Notes under the pieces: generated by a model | Told to the model about the DNA's origin: nothing | The model's input: the letters and a program-made list of their open reading frames with translations, nothing else | The model's database searches: none | Made by a program: the position numbers and the translations under genes | Part shown: positions 28,096 through 37,478 of the stretch, piece by piece | Numbering within the stretch: position 1 is the first letter of the stretch | Layout: every line of letters begins with the position of its first letter | Origin: Oscillospiraceae bacterium | Lineage (GTDB): Bacteria > Bacillota > Clostridia > Oscillospirales > Ruminococcaceae | DNA length: 51,762 nucleotides | Direction: 5' to 3' | Assembly: GCA_017462785.1 (NCBI GenBank) | Contig: JAFTQJ010000030.1 | Location: 1-51,762 of the forward strand

Positions 28096-30687
28096 TTAAA
28101 CCGGGAAGGAAGTAATGATCATGATGGTGTACTTCAGGATGTTCAGTGCATCAGCAGATGTCGGAGTACCATCCTGGTCAACGTCAGCGTTGAACGCACC
28201 CTGTGCAGTGAGAGTCTCACCAGCCATCAGGTTCTTGTTCAGCAGCAGTACGTCAGAGATAGTAACCTTACCGTCTACGTTTACGTCACCGAGCAGACCG
28301 TTCGGATCAACTTCATCAGTAGGATCTGTGGGACCAACTTCGCTGCCTGTGGTGGGAACCATCTCAGGATACAGCTCTGCGAAAGTACCCAGAGCCATCA
28401 GAGCGTCACCAGCATGCCAGAATCTGTGATACTGCAGCTCAACAGCACCAACGTTTGTGAAGTCAGCCAGCTCAGCCTTACCAGCATCGGAGGATGCGGA
28501 GTTGTTGCCGCTCCAGCTTGCACCAGCTGCAACGTCCTTCTCATAAGCAGCCTTCAGCTCTGCTACCAGTGCTACTGCCTCGTCAGATGTCTTAACACCT
28601 GCACAGTTGCCCTCGTACATAGAACGCAGGCTCAGGAAGGTTGCACCGTTTGCGATGGTGTCGCCGTTCGGCATTGTACCAGTGTAAGAAGACGGAACGT
28701 GAACCGGCTGAGAGAAGAATCTTGCCAGAGAACCGTTATGATCAGTTCTTGTCAGACCGATGTCATCACGACCGATAGCCCATACACGGTCCATCAGCTG
28801 CTGTGCCAGGTACAGGGAAGCCTCACCGAGCTGAGCGTCGCCAGCAGCGATGGTCTTGCCGTTGCCGTTTGTTACACCGTCAACGATACCGGACTTAGCA
28901 GAAGAACCAATGCAGTCATAGGTCTTGCCAGCAATTGCAGAGGACTCAACGCCCTTAGCCTTTGCATAGTAGATCAGAGTATTAGCCAGAGAAGCTACGC
29001 AGCCGAAGTCGGTGTTGCCATAGCCAGTGATGGTGCATGTCAGACCAGTGTTGTCAGTTGCAGAACCGCCCCACTTGTCAGGCTGACCGCTCCAGTTCAG
29101 GTTGGACGGGATGTAGAAGTCGCCGTCATCAGTCAGAACGGAGTTGTTTACGAACCATGCAACCCACTTGTCCAGGATCTGCTCGAGAGCTGCATCAAGC
29201 TCCATACCGCCCGGCTTAACGCCTGTGGTATTGCCCTCGGTCTTTACCCAGTAGTACAGCTCAGCCAGACGCTGAACAGCCCATACCTGGTTACCGATCC
29301 AGTGGTTGGAACCCGGGTCAGCATATACCGGATGCTCGGTATACATCATGCCATAGAATGTGGAAACGCCGGACGGATATGCTTCATAACGACCCTTATA
29401 GGAGTTAGTAGCACCACCTGCGATCGGGCCATCGTTGGACTGCAGCCACAGGTAGAATTCCATCTGTCTTTCCAGAGATGTTGTGTAGTCCTTAACAGCA
29501 TCCTGTGCCTTCATGCCGGACTTCAGATCTGCGTCCTGAATCAGAGCGAATGCTGCCAGCGGGTTCTGATAGAACTCATGAGCGTGAGAGCAGCCGATCT
29601 GCCATACCCAGTTCTGACCGGAGGATGCCAGAGCACCACCCCAAGAGGTGTACCAGTTCATCAGGTAGTGAGCACTGTCATAGCCAGCGTTGCCGTTTGT
29701 CCAGCTGGAGGACTCACCGATTGTCTGATAGTACTTATCGAACATGTTGTTACGCAGTTCGTCACCCATCATAGCTGCCTTAGCAGATACATTGGAATCG
29801 CCTACGCCCCAACGGTTAGCGTCATATACAGCCTGAATTGCACGGTCCTCAGCGTCAGGAGCGTTGGTGTATGCATACTGCATAGCAACTTCAGTATCTC
29901 TGTTGAAGATACCCTTCATACCTCTCTGCGGATTACCATACTTTCTTTCTTCAATACACGGATGCGGAACAGTTTCCCAGCAGGACTCCTGCTCACCACG
30001 CTGGAATGTGTTGATGAAGGTAAAGTCTGTGCCGGAGCCGAAACCATACCAGTTCTCAACGTCAGCCAGCCAGTGCATCAGGTACAGACCCTTCTGACCA
30101 GAATAAGCCTGTGTGAAGTAGCTGTGGATCGGGTTGGAAGCTGTCTTGTTAGCATCAGCAGCATGCAGATCAGGACAATCCTCAGGATTATCATACTCAC
30201 CGCAGTACTGTGCACTTACCTGACCGCCCCAGAAGTTATCCTGTACAGTCGGGATCATGTTTTCCATGGTAGCCCATGCCTTAGCCAGGTCAGCTGTGTA
30301 CTGGAGGTCGCCCTCGTCAACCTGATCGGTCATATTCTTTGCAATGTTATCTCTCATTGCAGCTACCCATACCAGATAGGACATAGCCTCGGATGTTGTC
30401 TCATGACCATAGTCAGGAGCCTCGATGATGACTTCTTCAACAGCGTGGAACGGAATACCGAACGCACTGCTGGAGGAACCATTCTTACTCAGATAGCCAT
30501 TCTCAACACCGTTTGTTACGACATCATCATACAGGGACAGAAAACGCTCTGCATATGTGTCCTCGCCGAATGCTTCCGGCTTGGTTCTTGTGCCTGCTGC
30601 GGATGCAACAGTTGCTACCATAACGTTGGACACTACCGCTGCGGACAGTGCTGCTGCGATGATAGCCTTGCTCTTCTTAAAAAGCAT
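28096..30687 (-). CDS. GH48 exo-cellulase with C-terminal dockerin
   Basis: Processive cellobiohydrolase of family GH48 (reducing-end acting in characterised members), usually the most abundant cellulosome enzyme. 863 residues: signal peptide (1-30), catalytic domain to about 780 opening with the family signature IIEAPDYGHETTSEAMSYL (88-106; Glu100 matches the general acid of known GH48), a short Thr/Pro/Asp linker, and a dockerin with loops GDVNVDGKVTISD and DVDQDGTPTSAD. Codon use is strongly restricted compared with neighbours, as expected for high expression. Single gene with perfect promoter, 156-nt leader and strong terminator. Confidence 0.97.
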   Translation of the reverse strand: MLFKKSKAIIAAALSAAVVSNVMVATVASAAGTRTKPEAFGEDTYAERFLSLYDDVVTNGVENGYLSKNGSSSSAFGIPFHAVEEVIIEAPDYGHETTSEAMSYLVWVAAMRDNIAKNMTDQVDEGDLQYTADLAKAWATMENMIPTVQDNFWGGQVSAQYCGEYDNPEDCPDLHAADANKTASNPIHSYFTQAYSGQKGLYLMHWLADVENWYGFGSGTDFTFINTFQRGEQESCWETVPHPCIEERKYGNPQRGMKGIFNRDTEVAMQYAYTNAPDAEDRAIQAVYDANRWGVGDSNVSAKAAMMGDELRNNMFDKYYQTIGESSSWTNGNAGYDSAHYLMNWYTSWGGALASSGQNWVWQIGCSHAHEFYQNPLAAFALIQDADLKSGMKAQDAVKDYTTSLERQMEFYLWLQSNDGPIAGGATNSYKGRYEAYPSGVSTFYGMMYTEHPVYADPGSNHWIGNQVWAVQRLAELYYWVKTEGNTTGVKPGGMELDAALEQILDKWVAWFVNNSVLTDDGDFYIPSNLNWSGQPDKWGGSATDNTGLTCTITGYGNTDFGCVASLANTLIYYAKAKGVESSAIAGKTYDCIGSSAKSGIVDGVTNGNGKTIAAGDAQLGEASLYLAQQLMDRVWAIGRDDIGLTRTDHNGSLARFFSQPVHVPSSYTGTMPNGDTIANGATFLSLRSMYEGNCAGVKTSDEAVALVAELKAAYEKDVAAGASWSGNNSASSDAGKAELADFTNVGAVELQYHRFWHAGDALMALGTFAELYPEMVPTTGSEVGPTDPTDEVDPNGLLGDVNVDGKVTISDVLLLNKNLMAGETLTAQGAFNADVDQDGTPTSADALNILKYTIMIITSFPV

Positions 30688-30843
30688 TGAAATTTCCCCT
30701 CTCGTAATTTATTTGGGCTTACGCCCTGTTTGTGTTTTTGGGATCGCTCCCGCTTCTTAACGGATCGGACCTTGCAGTTAGCCCGAACCGCTTTGAATAA
30801 ATGTACGTATAGCTGAAAACAGATGCAGCTACCCAACATTTTC
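30688..30843 (-). promoter_or_regulatory. structured 5' leader of the GH48 gene
   Basis: 156-nt untranslated leader. Minus-strand hairpins in order: TAGCTG / CAGCTA (30831-30810), CGGTTCGG / CCGATCCG (30790-30761, one mismatch), then two 4-bp hairpins with GNRA loops, GGGA-GCGA-TCCC (30751-30740) and GGGC-GTAA-GCCC (30726-30715), each followed by AAA. The ribosome site GAGAGGGG follows. No riboswitch class I know matches. It may stabilise the mRNA or control translation. Confidence 0.6.
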
Positions 30844-30849
30844 ATATTA

Positions 30850-30878
30850 ATTATATCTGATAAAATTTTCTTTGTCAA
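30850..30878 (-). promoter_or_regulatory. perfect-consensus promoter of the GH48 gene
   Basis: Minus strand: -35 TTGACA at 30878-30873, 17-base spacer, -10 TATAAT at 30855-30850. As strong on paper as the two rRNA-type promoters at the left edge, which suggests constitutive high expression. Confidence 0.85.
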
Positions 30879-31287
30879 GGCTTTACAGAAAATCTGAAGC
30901 TTGTTTTTCCTTTTTTCGTCATTTAACACATACCAGAATACGTCATTTTGTCTATTTTGACGAAGAATCAGGCGAGATTTCACAAACATCCTTCTGCATT
31001 TTCAACAAATCCACTGTAAATACTCACACTTTTCTCACAGTTCTCGTGTATCATGTCAATGGTTTTCTTTGTCAAAAAGAACGTGGTATGTGAGCGATTG
31101 GTGAAATTCACAATTCTTCCCAGATTTTCAGAAGTCTGCTTTTCCGCATCTGAATTTTGTTTTTTATTCATTTTGCACATGAATTAACTTTTTATACATT
31201 GTTTGTTCACATAACATCTTTAGTTTTATGTCATAATATTAATGTGTGTCTTTGCAGGCATACTGATTTCTGGAAAGGAGATTTGAT
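30879..31287. other. AT-rich intergenic region, no gene seen
   Basis: Divergent spacer between the GH48 promoter and the ABC transporter operon. Small frames here lack ribosome sites and family resemblance. A CATAAT/TAATAT -10-like stretch near 31232-31239 could serve the ABC genes, but no good -35 pairs with it. Confidence 0.5.
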
Positions 31288-32304
31288 ATGGTTGAAATCA
31301 AAAATCTGACAAAGTATTACGGCAAGAATCCTGCTGTACGAGGCATAGATTTTGAAATTCGTGATAATGAGATCCTCGGTTTTCTTGGCCCGAACGGTGC
31401 CGGAAAATCCACCACGATGAACATCATCGCCGGTTATCTCCCCTCAACGGGCGGCACGGTTACGGTCAATGGCTTCGACATTACGGAGCAGGCAGCGGAG
31501 GCGAAGAAATGCATCGGCTATCTGCCGGAGATCCCGCCGGTCTATCCGGACATGCGTGTGGAGGAGTATCTGAATTTCGTTGCCGGCATCAAGGGTGTGA
31601 AGCGTGATGACCGCAAGGCACAGGTCGAATCTGCAATGGATCGCCTGCGGATCACGGATATGCGTCGCCGGCTGATCCGCAATCTTTCCAAGGGCTACAA
31701 GCAGCGTGTGGGCTTTGCACAGGCTCTGCTGGGCAATCCGAAGATCCTGATCCTCGACGAGCCGACCGTAGGTCTTGACCCGTCACAGGTCATCGAGGTG
31801 CGTAACCTGATCCTCGATCTGAAGAAGGATCACTCCATTATTTTCAGCTCCCACATTCTGGCGGAGGTCAGTGCGGTCTGTGAGCGTGTCGTCATCATCA
31901 ATAAGGGTGAGATCATGGCGATCGACACGATCGAGAATCTGGAGAAGAGCATGGTTGCCAATACCCTTCTCAATCTCAAGGTCGAGGGCAATAAGGACAA
32001 GGTGGTCCGTCTGCTCAAGGATATTCGTGGCGTGACCAATGTAAGCGATATTACCTATGTCAGCACCAATCTCTATACATATAAAGTAGAGATCACTGAT
32101 GAAGATGTCCGCAAGGAGATCCTCACCTCCTTCATTAATAATGACTGCAACGTCGTTGAGGTTTCCATGGCGAAACTGAGTCTGGAGCAGGTGTTCCTGA
32201 AGCTGACCGCACAGGGCAAGAAACGCACAAGCCTGCAGGATCTGCTTTCTGAGGATACAGCAGCTCCGGCATCCGACAATCCCTATGACAACGAGGAGGC
32301 ATAA
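31288..32304 (+). CDS. ABC transporter ATP-binding protein (GldA/ABC-2 type)
   Basis: 338 residues. Walker A GPNGAGKSTT (Lys40), signature LSKGYKQRVG, and Walker B ILILDEPTVGLDP (about 151-163), followed by a C-terminal extension of about 100 residues as in GldA/CcmA-like exporters. It powers the permease encoded 2 bp downstream. First of four co-directional genes; starts after AAAGGAG. In Bacteroidetes the GldA-F-G set is linked to gliding, but in Clostridia homologous sets are general exporters of unknown cargo. Confidence 0.93.
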   Translation: MVEIKNLTKYYGKNPAVRGIDFEIRDNEILGFLGPNGAGKSTTMNIIAGYLPSTGGTVTVNGFDITEQAAEAKKCIGYLPEIPPVYPDMRVEEYLNFVAGIKGVKRDDRKAQVESAMDRLRITDMRRRLIRNLSKGYKQRVGFAQALLGNPKILILDEPTVGLDPSQVIEVRNLILDLKKDHSIIFSSHILAEVSAVCERVVIINKGEIMAIDTIENLEKSMVANTLLNLKVEGNKDKVVRLLKDIRGVTNVSDITYVSTNLYTYKVEITDEDVRKEILTSFINNDCNVVEVSMAKLSLEQVFLKLTAQGKKRTSLQDLLSEDTAAPASDNPYDNEEA

Positions 32305-32306
32305 CG

Positions 32307-33038
32307 ATGTTCGCACTTTATAAAAAGGAGATGCAGTCCTTCTTCTATTCTCCGTTTGCGTATGTACTGGCTGCATTATTCATGTTCATTTTCTCACTGA
32401 GCTTTGTGCCGTCCATTGGTTCCATGGACAGCAACACACTGAAATTTTCCTACCCGAATATCTTTTACAACAATTTTTTCTATTTCATCTTCCTGATTCC
32501 GATCCTGACGATGCGTTCCTTCTCGGATGAAAGAAAGGGCGGCACTGAGGTGCTCCTGATCTCCAGTCCGCTGAGTGTGTTCAAGATCGTCATGGCGAAA
32601 TTCCTTTCCATTGCGACTGTGTTCCTGTTCATGATGGTCGTTTCCCTGTTCTTCCCCATCGTGACCATGGTAAAGGGTGAGGTCATGTGGTCCTCCCTGA
32701 TCTGTGCCTATACCGGCTTCTATCTCTGGGGTCTGGCATGTATCGCAGTCGGCATGCTCTTCTCTGCACTGAACGACAACGCCATCATTGCAGCGATCCT
32801 TGGTGAAATCGTGATGGAGGGCTTCCTCTTTCTCGACAAGTTTGCTGCAACGGAGCTTGTGGCATCCTATCCGAAGCTCAATTCCGTCATCACATGGTTT
32901 TCTCTCCAGCGTAGATTCGTATTCTTCTCGCAGGGCCTCTTCCGGCTGGAGGATCTGGTTTACTTCCTGTCCTTTACCGCTGTATTTCTCTGCTGGATCG
33001 TCATTGCCATTGAAAAGCGGCGTTGGAGCCGCAGCTGA
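32307..33038 (+). CDS. ABC-2 type permease (GldF-like)
   Basis: 243 residues with six membrane segments. It begins with the MFALYKKEMQSFFYSPFAYV segment typical of ABC-2/GldF permeases and contains the conserved RSFSDERKGGTEVLL loop. It partners with the ATPase encoded just upstream. The substrate is unknown. Confidence 0.9.
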   Translation: MFALYKKEMQSFFYSPFAYVLAALFMFIFSLSFVPSIGSMDSNTLKFSYPNIFYNNFFYFIFLIPILTMRSFSDERKGGTEVLLISSPLSVFKIVMAKFLSIATVFLFMMVVSLFFPIVTMVKGEVMWSSLICAYTGFYLWGLACIAVGMLFSALNDNAIIAAILGEIVMEGFLFLDKFAATELVASYPKLNSVITWFSLQRRFVFFSQGLFRLEDLVYFLSFTAVFLCWIVIAIEKRRWSRS

Positions 33039-33071
33039 TGCTGGCATTACTTATTAGAGAGGGGTCTTAAC

Positions 33072-34598
33072 ATGGCACAAACAACAACAAAAATCAAAAA
33101 CACCAAAACCAGAAAATTTGCTGTATATGCATCCACACTGGTCATTCTGGTTCTGGCTGTTGCAATTCCGCTGAATCTGCTCTCCAGCAGACTGGATATT
33201 GTATGGGATATGACTCCGGCAAGCCTTTATGAGCTGTCGGATACCACCACCGAGTACCTCGAAACCCTTGAGGAATCCGGTGAAAAGGTGGATTTCTATT
33301 TCCTGATGGAAATGGAATATCTGTCAACGGATGATGAGAGCATGGCTCTGTACTATGCTCTGGACAAGTATCGTTCCTACGACTGCATCAATTTCATCGA
33401 CTTCGATCCGAACAGTGAACCGGCACTCATCGAGGAGATCAATCCGGATGGTACGCTGAACCTGACGACCGGTGACATGATCATCAAAAAGGGCGATAAT
33501 TTCAAGCACATCCCCGGCACAAACATGTATGAATATGAAGTGAGCACGGACGAGGAGGGCAACTCCGTTGTACAGGCGGCTTATTTCACAGGTGAGAATT
33601 ACATTACCGGTGCAATTGATGCGGTTGTGACCGGACGCAATGCGAAGGTTTATTTCCTGACAGGTCACGGCGAAAAGACACTGGCAAATGATTACAAGAC
33701 TTTCCATGCGAACCTCTCCAACTACAACTATGTTGCAGAGGAGCTGAATCTGACTTCTGCACCGGCAGTTCCGGAGGATGCGGCAATCATCCTCGTTGCG
33801 GCACCGCAGACGGACCTGACCAATGATGAAACCCGCAAGCTCAACGAATACCTCGACAAGGGCGGCAATATTTCCTTTATGATGTCCCCGAATGACGATG
33901 ATGTGATCTATAAGAACATCGGCAGCGTGATGGAGAGCTTCGGCATCCGCATGGACTATGACATTGTAGCGGAAACCGATCCCGATCTGTATGTCGGCGA
34001 TCCCTACACCTATCAGGTAAGTCTGGTAGCATCCGACTCCGATTACAGTGCAAACCTGACGGACGAGCTGATCGAAATGACCAACAGCGGTTACTATGCA
34101 TACATGCGTAACAGCCGCAGCTTCTACCGGATCGACGGTACTTCCGATACCACGCTCCAGATCGAATCCCTGATCCAGACAGTATCCTCCACCGATGAGC
34201 TGGGCAACTCGATCTCCTCCGCAGTCGGCGAGCCTTACGGCGGCAATGCAGAGGAAGAGATCTCCGGTGCACCGCTGGATCTGGCGATGTACTCCATGAG
34301 TCCGGCAAGAAACGATGCCAAGATGCTGGTATTCGGCAATGCGGAGTTCATTGATGATGTCAACCTGCAGGAGGACTACATGATCATTCCGGTTTACCTG
34401 ATGCTCTCCTCCATTACATGGATGTATGACAGTGATCTGGATCTGGACATGGGCATTGCGGACAAGGCAAAGGACTATGACTACATGGTCATGAATTCCG
34501 AAACAGAAGCCAACACCGTTGCAGTACTCTTCATGGCTGCACCGTTCGTCATTGCACTCATTGGTGCGGGCGTATGGCTGGGAAGGAGATATTCATGA
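33072..34598 (+). CDS. GldG-family ABC-associated extracytoplasmic protein
   Basis: 508 residues: N-terminal membrane helix (about 14-36), a large outside domain resembling the GldG/IFT52-like fold (VYFLTGHGEKTL and IILVAAPQTDLTNDETRKL segments) and a C-terminal membrane helix close to the end. It works with the ATPase and permease of the same operon, perhaps as substrate-binding or coupling subunit. Overlaps the next gene by ATGA. Confidence 0.85.
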   Translation: MAQTTTKIKNTKTRKFAVYASTLVILVLAVAIPLNLLSSRLDIVWDMTPASLYELSDTTTEYLETLEESGEKVDFYFLMEMEYLSTDDESMALYYALDKYRSYDCINFIDFDPNSEPALIEEINPDGTLNLTTGDMIIKKGDNFKHIPGTNMYEYEVSTDEEGNSVVQAAYFTGENYITGAIDAVVTGRNAKVYFLTGHGEKTLANDYKTFHANLSNYNYVAEELNLTSAPAVPEDAAIILVAAPQTDLTNDETRKLNEYLDKGGNISFMMSPNDDDVIYKNIGSVMESFGIRMDYDIVAETDPDLYVGDPYTYQVSLVASDSDYSANLTDELIEMTNSGYYAYMRNSRSFYRIDGTSDTTLQIESLIQTVSSTDELGNSISSAVGEPYGGNAEEEISGAPLDLAMYSMSPARNDAKMLVFGNAEFIDDVNLQEDYMIIPVYLMLSSITWMYDSDLDLDMGIADKAKDYDYMVMNSETEANTVAVLFMAAPFVIALIGAGVWLGRRYS

Positions 34599-36004
34599 GT
34601 TCCAAAACAATGAAACGGATGGTCATCATCCTTGCAGCACTGCTTGTATGTGCGATTGCAGGCTACCTGATCGTTGACGGGATCCTCAAAAAGCAGGAGC
34701 AGGCAGTTGCAGACGAGGAAGCCTCCATGCATCTGTTCTCCTTTGATCCCAATTCCATTGACAAGGTAACGCTCGACACCAAGGAGGGGCACTTCCAGAT
34801 GGAGATCGTGGACAGCACATGGGCGATCACGGATTCCGATTATCCCCATGAGTTTGTCCTGAATTCCGCCTATGTTTCTACCGTCTGCTCCTATCTTTCC
34901 GAGCTGACAGCTCTGACAAAATTTGAAAGTGCGGAGGCATCCCTTGCGGACTATGGTCTGGAGGATCCGGTGGTTCTGACATGCAGTGCCGGCGGTACGG
35001 ACTATGTGCTGCATGTGGGCAATGCCACACCGACACAGGAATATTTCTATGCGATGGTGCCAGGCAATGATACCGTTTTCGGCATTGATTATGAGTATGG
35101 TTCCGTATTCTACGGCGACACTTCCTATCTGAAAAGCCCGTACATGCTCAACTACTATGATGTAGATATTGCAGAGATGCTGCTGGAGCGTGAGGGTGAG
35201 ATCGTCTTTGATCTGGTGCAGAAGGATCATATCTGGACGATGCAGGCACCTCTGGAGAATGGAAATATCGACTCTGCACAGGTCAATTCCATGCTCTCCT
35301 CCCTCGTGCGTATCCGTGTGGAGGGATTTGTCGGACTGACCTCCGAGGGCATTTCCCTGAAGGATTACGGACTGGACAAGCCCTATGCTTCCCTGACCGT
35401 CAGAAGCACGGACGGCAGCGAAACGATCGTGGATTTTGCTCCTTATGATGTGAATGACGGCACAGTTTATGTGCTGTTCCGCAACGAGCAGGAGGTTGCA
35501 ACGATGATGCAGGGCGATGCGAACTTCATCAATACCAAGCTTTCCGAGCTGATGAACGAGAACATCATGCAGGTGGACTTCAATCAGACAGCCGCTGTGG
35601 ATGCAGTGGTGGATGATCTGACATTCCGCATGGAAATGGACGCAGCATCGGAAACCTACAGCATTGACGGCATCGACATCAGCACGATGGGCAAGGAGGT
35701 TTCCTCTGAATTCCGTGCGGTATTCGATACCATGTCGAACCTCAAATTTGAGGAACTTGACCTGACTTCCGAGGTGGATGTCACGGCAGAGCCTGCTGTG
35801 GTATTCCACTACACGATGCAGGACGGCACAGAACGGGAGCTTTCCCTGATCGAAGCTGAGGATTCGCTCTACTTTGCTCTGGTTGACGGTGAGTACACCG
35901 GCATGACCGTCCGCAGACGTTCTCTCAGCGGCAGCACAGGTGTTCTGACATTCCATGAACGCCTGATGGATGCGATCGCTGATGCACAGGCGGATGAATC
36001 CTGA
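34595..36004 (+). CDS. DUF4340-type membrane-anchored protein of the ABC cluster
   Basis: 469 residues: N-terminal membrane helix (about 9-28) and an extracytoplasmic domain built of repeated YGLEDP/YGLDKP-type units (near residues 124 and 264), as in DUF4340 proteins, which regularly follow GldG-like genes. The start at 34595 is chosen because GGAAGGAGA precedes it and it gives a four-base overlap with the GldG-like gene. Function unknown; presumably an accessory subunit of the exporter. Confidence 0.82.
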   Translation: MSSKTMKRMVIILAALLVCAIAGYLIVDGILKKQEQAVADEEASMHLFSFDPNSIDKVTLDTKEGHFQMEIVDSTWAITDSDYPHEFVLNSAYVSTVCSYLSELTALTKFESAEASLADYGLEDPVVLTCSAGGTDYVLHVGNATPTQEYFYAMVPGNDTVFGIDYEYGSVFYGDTSYLKSPYMLNYYDVDIAEMLLEREGEIVFDLVQKDHIWTMQAPLENGNIDSAQVNSMLSSLVRIRVEGFVGLTSEGISLKDYGLDKPYASLTVRSTDGSETIVDFAPYDVNDGTVYVLFRNEQEVATMMQGDANFINTKLSELMNENIMQVDFNQTAAVDAVVDDLTFRMEMDAASETYSIDGIDISTMGKEVSSEFRAVFDTMSNLKFEELDLTSEVDVTAEPAVVFHYTMQDGTERELSLIEAEDSLYFALVDGEYTGMTVRRRSLSGSTGVLTFHERLMDAIADAQADES

Positions 36005-36013
36005 TACAAAATC

Positions 36014-36048
36014 AATCCCCCTCACCGAAGTGAGGGGGATTCTGTTTG
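36014..36048 (+). terminator. terminator of the Gld-like ABC operon
   Basis: Stem AATCCCCCTCAC / GTGAGGGGGATT with a CGAA loop, then TCTGTTTG. It directly abuts repeat copy A. Confidence 0.85.
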
Positions 36049-36184
36049 TCGAAAAACTTCAACAGGTTCAAAGGGCTTTGCCCTTTGGCGGGTGGAGGGT
36101 ACGCAGTACCCTCCAAACATAGCCCCTCCCCTCGGGGAGGGGTTGGGGTGGGGGCAGTTACAGGATGCCCAATCCTAAGAAAAA
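36047..36184. repeat. interspersed palindromic repeat, copy A
   Basis: 138 bp, about six differences from copy D at 51625. Three successive hairpins: AAAGGGC-TTT-GCCCTTT (36070-36086), GGAGGGTAC...GTACCCTCC (36094-36114), and CCCCTCCCCT/CGGGGAGGGG (36123-36142), then a GGTTGGGGTGGGGGCAGTTA tail. Non-coding. It is placed right after an operon terminator. Confidence 0.9.
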
Positions 36185-36222
36185 GTCTGTTTCTGGCAGT
36201 AGGACAATGAGAGAATGGCTTC

Positions 36223-37347
36223 TCAGATCACAAAAAACAATCCCATCAGTACCGCAAGAAACATAAGACTCGCCGCAGTAAAATACAGGAGATATTTCCC
36301 CTTGATGCCCTTTTCTTCCCTGCCGATGAACTTGAACGAGATCAGGCTTGCCATGGATGCAATGAGCGTACCCAGACCGCCAAGATTCGTGCCAACGATG
36401 AGGGCGGCATATTCCTCCGTAAATCCGGAGAGCAGCAGTGCCGCCGGCACATTGCTGATGACCTGACTGGAAACAACGGCGGTGAGCACCTCATGTCCGG
36501 CGATCATGCTTTCGAGAAAATCACGGAAGATGGAGATTCTTCCCATATTCCCGATGAAGATGAAAAAACCGGTGAAGGTCACAAGGAGCGAATAATCCAC
36601 CTTCCGCAGCACCCTGCGGTCTGCGAGGAGCACGGCGATCAGCACAACGCCGAGCGTCAGCTCCCAAGGAACGATCCGTGCAACCGTCAGGAGCGAAAGC
36701 AGGAACAAAAGGAGATAGACTATCAGCTTTTTCCGGCTCAAGGGGGCGGTGTTTTCGCTGAACTGTACCGTCAATGCGGCTTTTTCACGCCTTGTATAGA
36801 AGAGGCTCCAGAGCAGGAGGAGCACTCCTGACAGGGCGGTATAGGGCAGCATGAGGAGCAGGAATTGACCGAGGGGCATTTCCGAAACGCCGTAAAGGTA
36901 GAGGTTCTGCGGATTGCCGATGGGCGTGAACATACTGCCAAGGTTGGCGGCAATGGTCTGCATGACCACAACGGGGATCATGTGCTTCTGCTTTGCCCCC
37001 TCCCCTGCCAGATCAAGGACAATGAACGTGAACGGCACAAAGGTGATGAGTGCCACGTCATTCGTCATGAGCATGCTGCTGAAAAAACAGAGCAGGATGA
37101 GGATGGGGACGAGCTGCCGCATGCTGCTGACCTTCGAGAGCATGCCCTGTGCAAGCCTCTGGAATACGCCGATCTCCTGCAAGCCAGCCATGACCGCCAT
37201 CAGGCAGAACAGCAGACCGAGCGTCCGGAAGTCCACATACCCGAAATACTGTGCATCCGGCGGCACAAAAAACGCCGAGATCACGGCAAGAATACAGGCA
37301 ATGCAGAGGACGGCTTCCTGCTTGAAAAAAGTCACAAGTTTTTGCAT
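36223..37347 (-). CDS. SLC13/ArsB-NhaD superfamily anion or sodium-coupled permease
   Basis: 374 residues with about ten to eleven membrane segments. Ion-transporter superfamily marks: MTNDVALITFVP in the first half, ANLGSMFTPIGNPQNLYLY, and a second-half repeat ISNVPAALLLSGF...GTNLGGLGT. Candidate substrates include dicarboxylates, arsenite or Na/H exchange; no ars genes are nearby. The start at 37347 follows AAGGAAG, and an in-frame upstream ATG lies in the promoter. Single gene. Confidence 0.85.
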   Translation of the reverse strand: MQKLVTFFKQEAVLCIACILAVISAFFVPPDAQYFGYVDFRTLGLLFCLMAVMAGLQEIGVFQRLAQGMLSKVSSMRQLVPILILLCFFSSMLMTNDVALITFVPFTFIVLDLAGEGAKQKHMIPVVVMQTIAANLGSMFTPIGNPQNLYLYGVSEMPLGQFLLLMLPYTALSGVLLLLWSLFYTRREKAALTVQFSENTAPLSRKKLIVYLLLFLLSLLTVARIVPWELTLGVVLIAVLLADRRVLRKVDYSLLVTFTGFFIFIGNMGRISIFRDFLESMIAGHEVLTAVVSSQVISNVPAALLLSGFTEEYAALIVGTNLGGLGTLIASMASLISFKFIGREEKGIKGKYLLYFTAASLMFLAVLMGLFFVI

Positions 37348-37378
37348 AATGATACTTCCTTTTCTTTGTAGTAGTACC

Positions 37379-37407
37379 ATTATACTCCATTTTGAGGGAT
37401 TTTGCAA
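37379..37407 (-). promoter_or_regulatory. promoter of the SLC13-like permease
   Basis: Minus strand: -35 TTGCAA at 37407-37402, 17-base spacer, -10 TATAAT at 37384-37379, just upstream of the start at 37347. Confidence 0.7.
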
Positions 37408-37478
37408 GTGGTTGAATGAAAATCAAAGGTCACGGCTCTTCAGGGAGGGTGCATCCACGGGGGAACTTTACTGAAATC

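Noticed and set aside
28060-30690. 876-codon open frame antisense to the GH48 gene
   Set aside because: Arises from the very restricted codon set of a highly expressed gene; the GH48 frame has signal peptide, catalytic and dockerin domains.
30980-31180. 66-codon frame between GH48 and the ABC genes
   Set aside because: No ribosome site, odd composition, no recognisable domain.
34481-36025. 514-codon frame antisense to the DUF4340 gene
   Set aside because: No start signals; the sense gene overlaps its operon partner and has a membrane anchor.
36047-36184. Insertion sequence encoded by the palindromic repeat
   Set aside because: No open frame or transposase inside; only non-coding hairpins.
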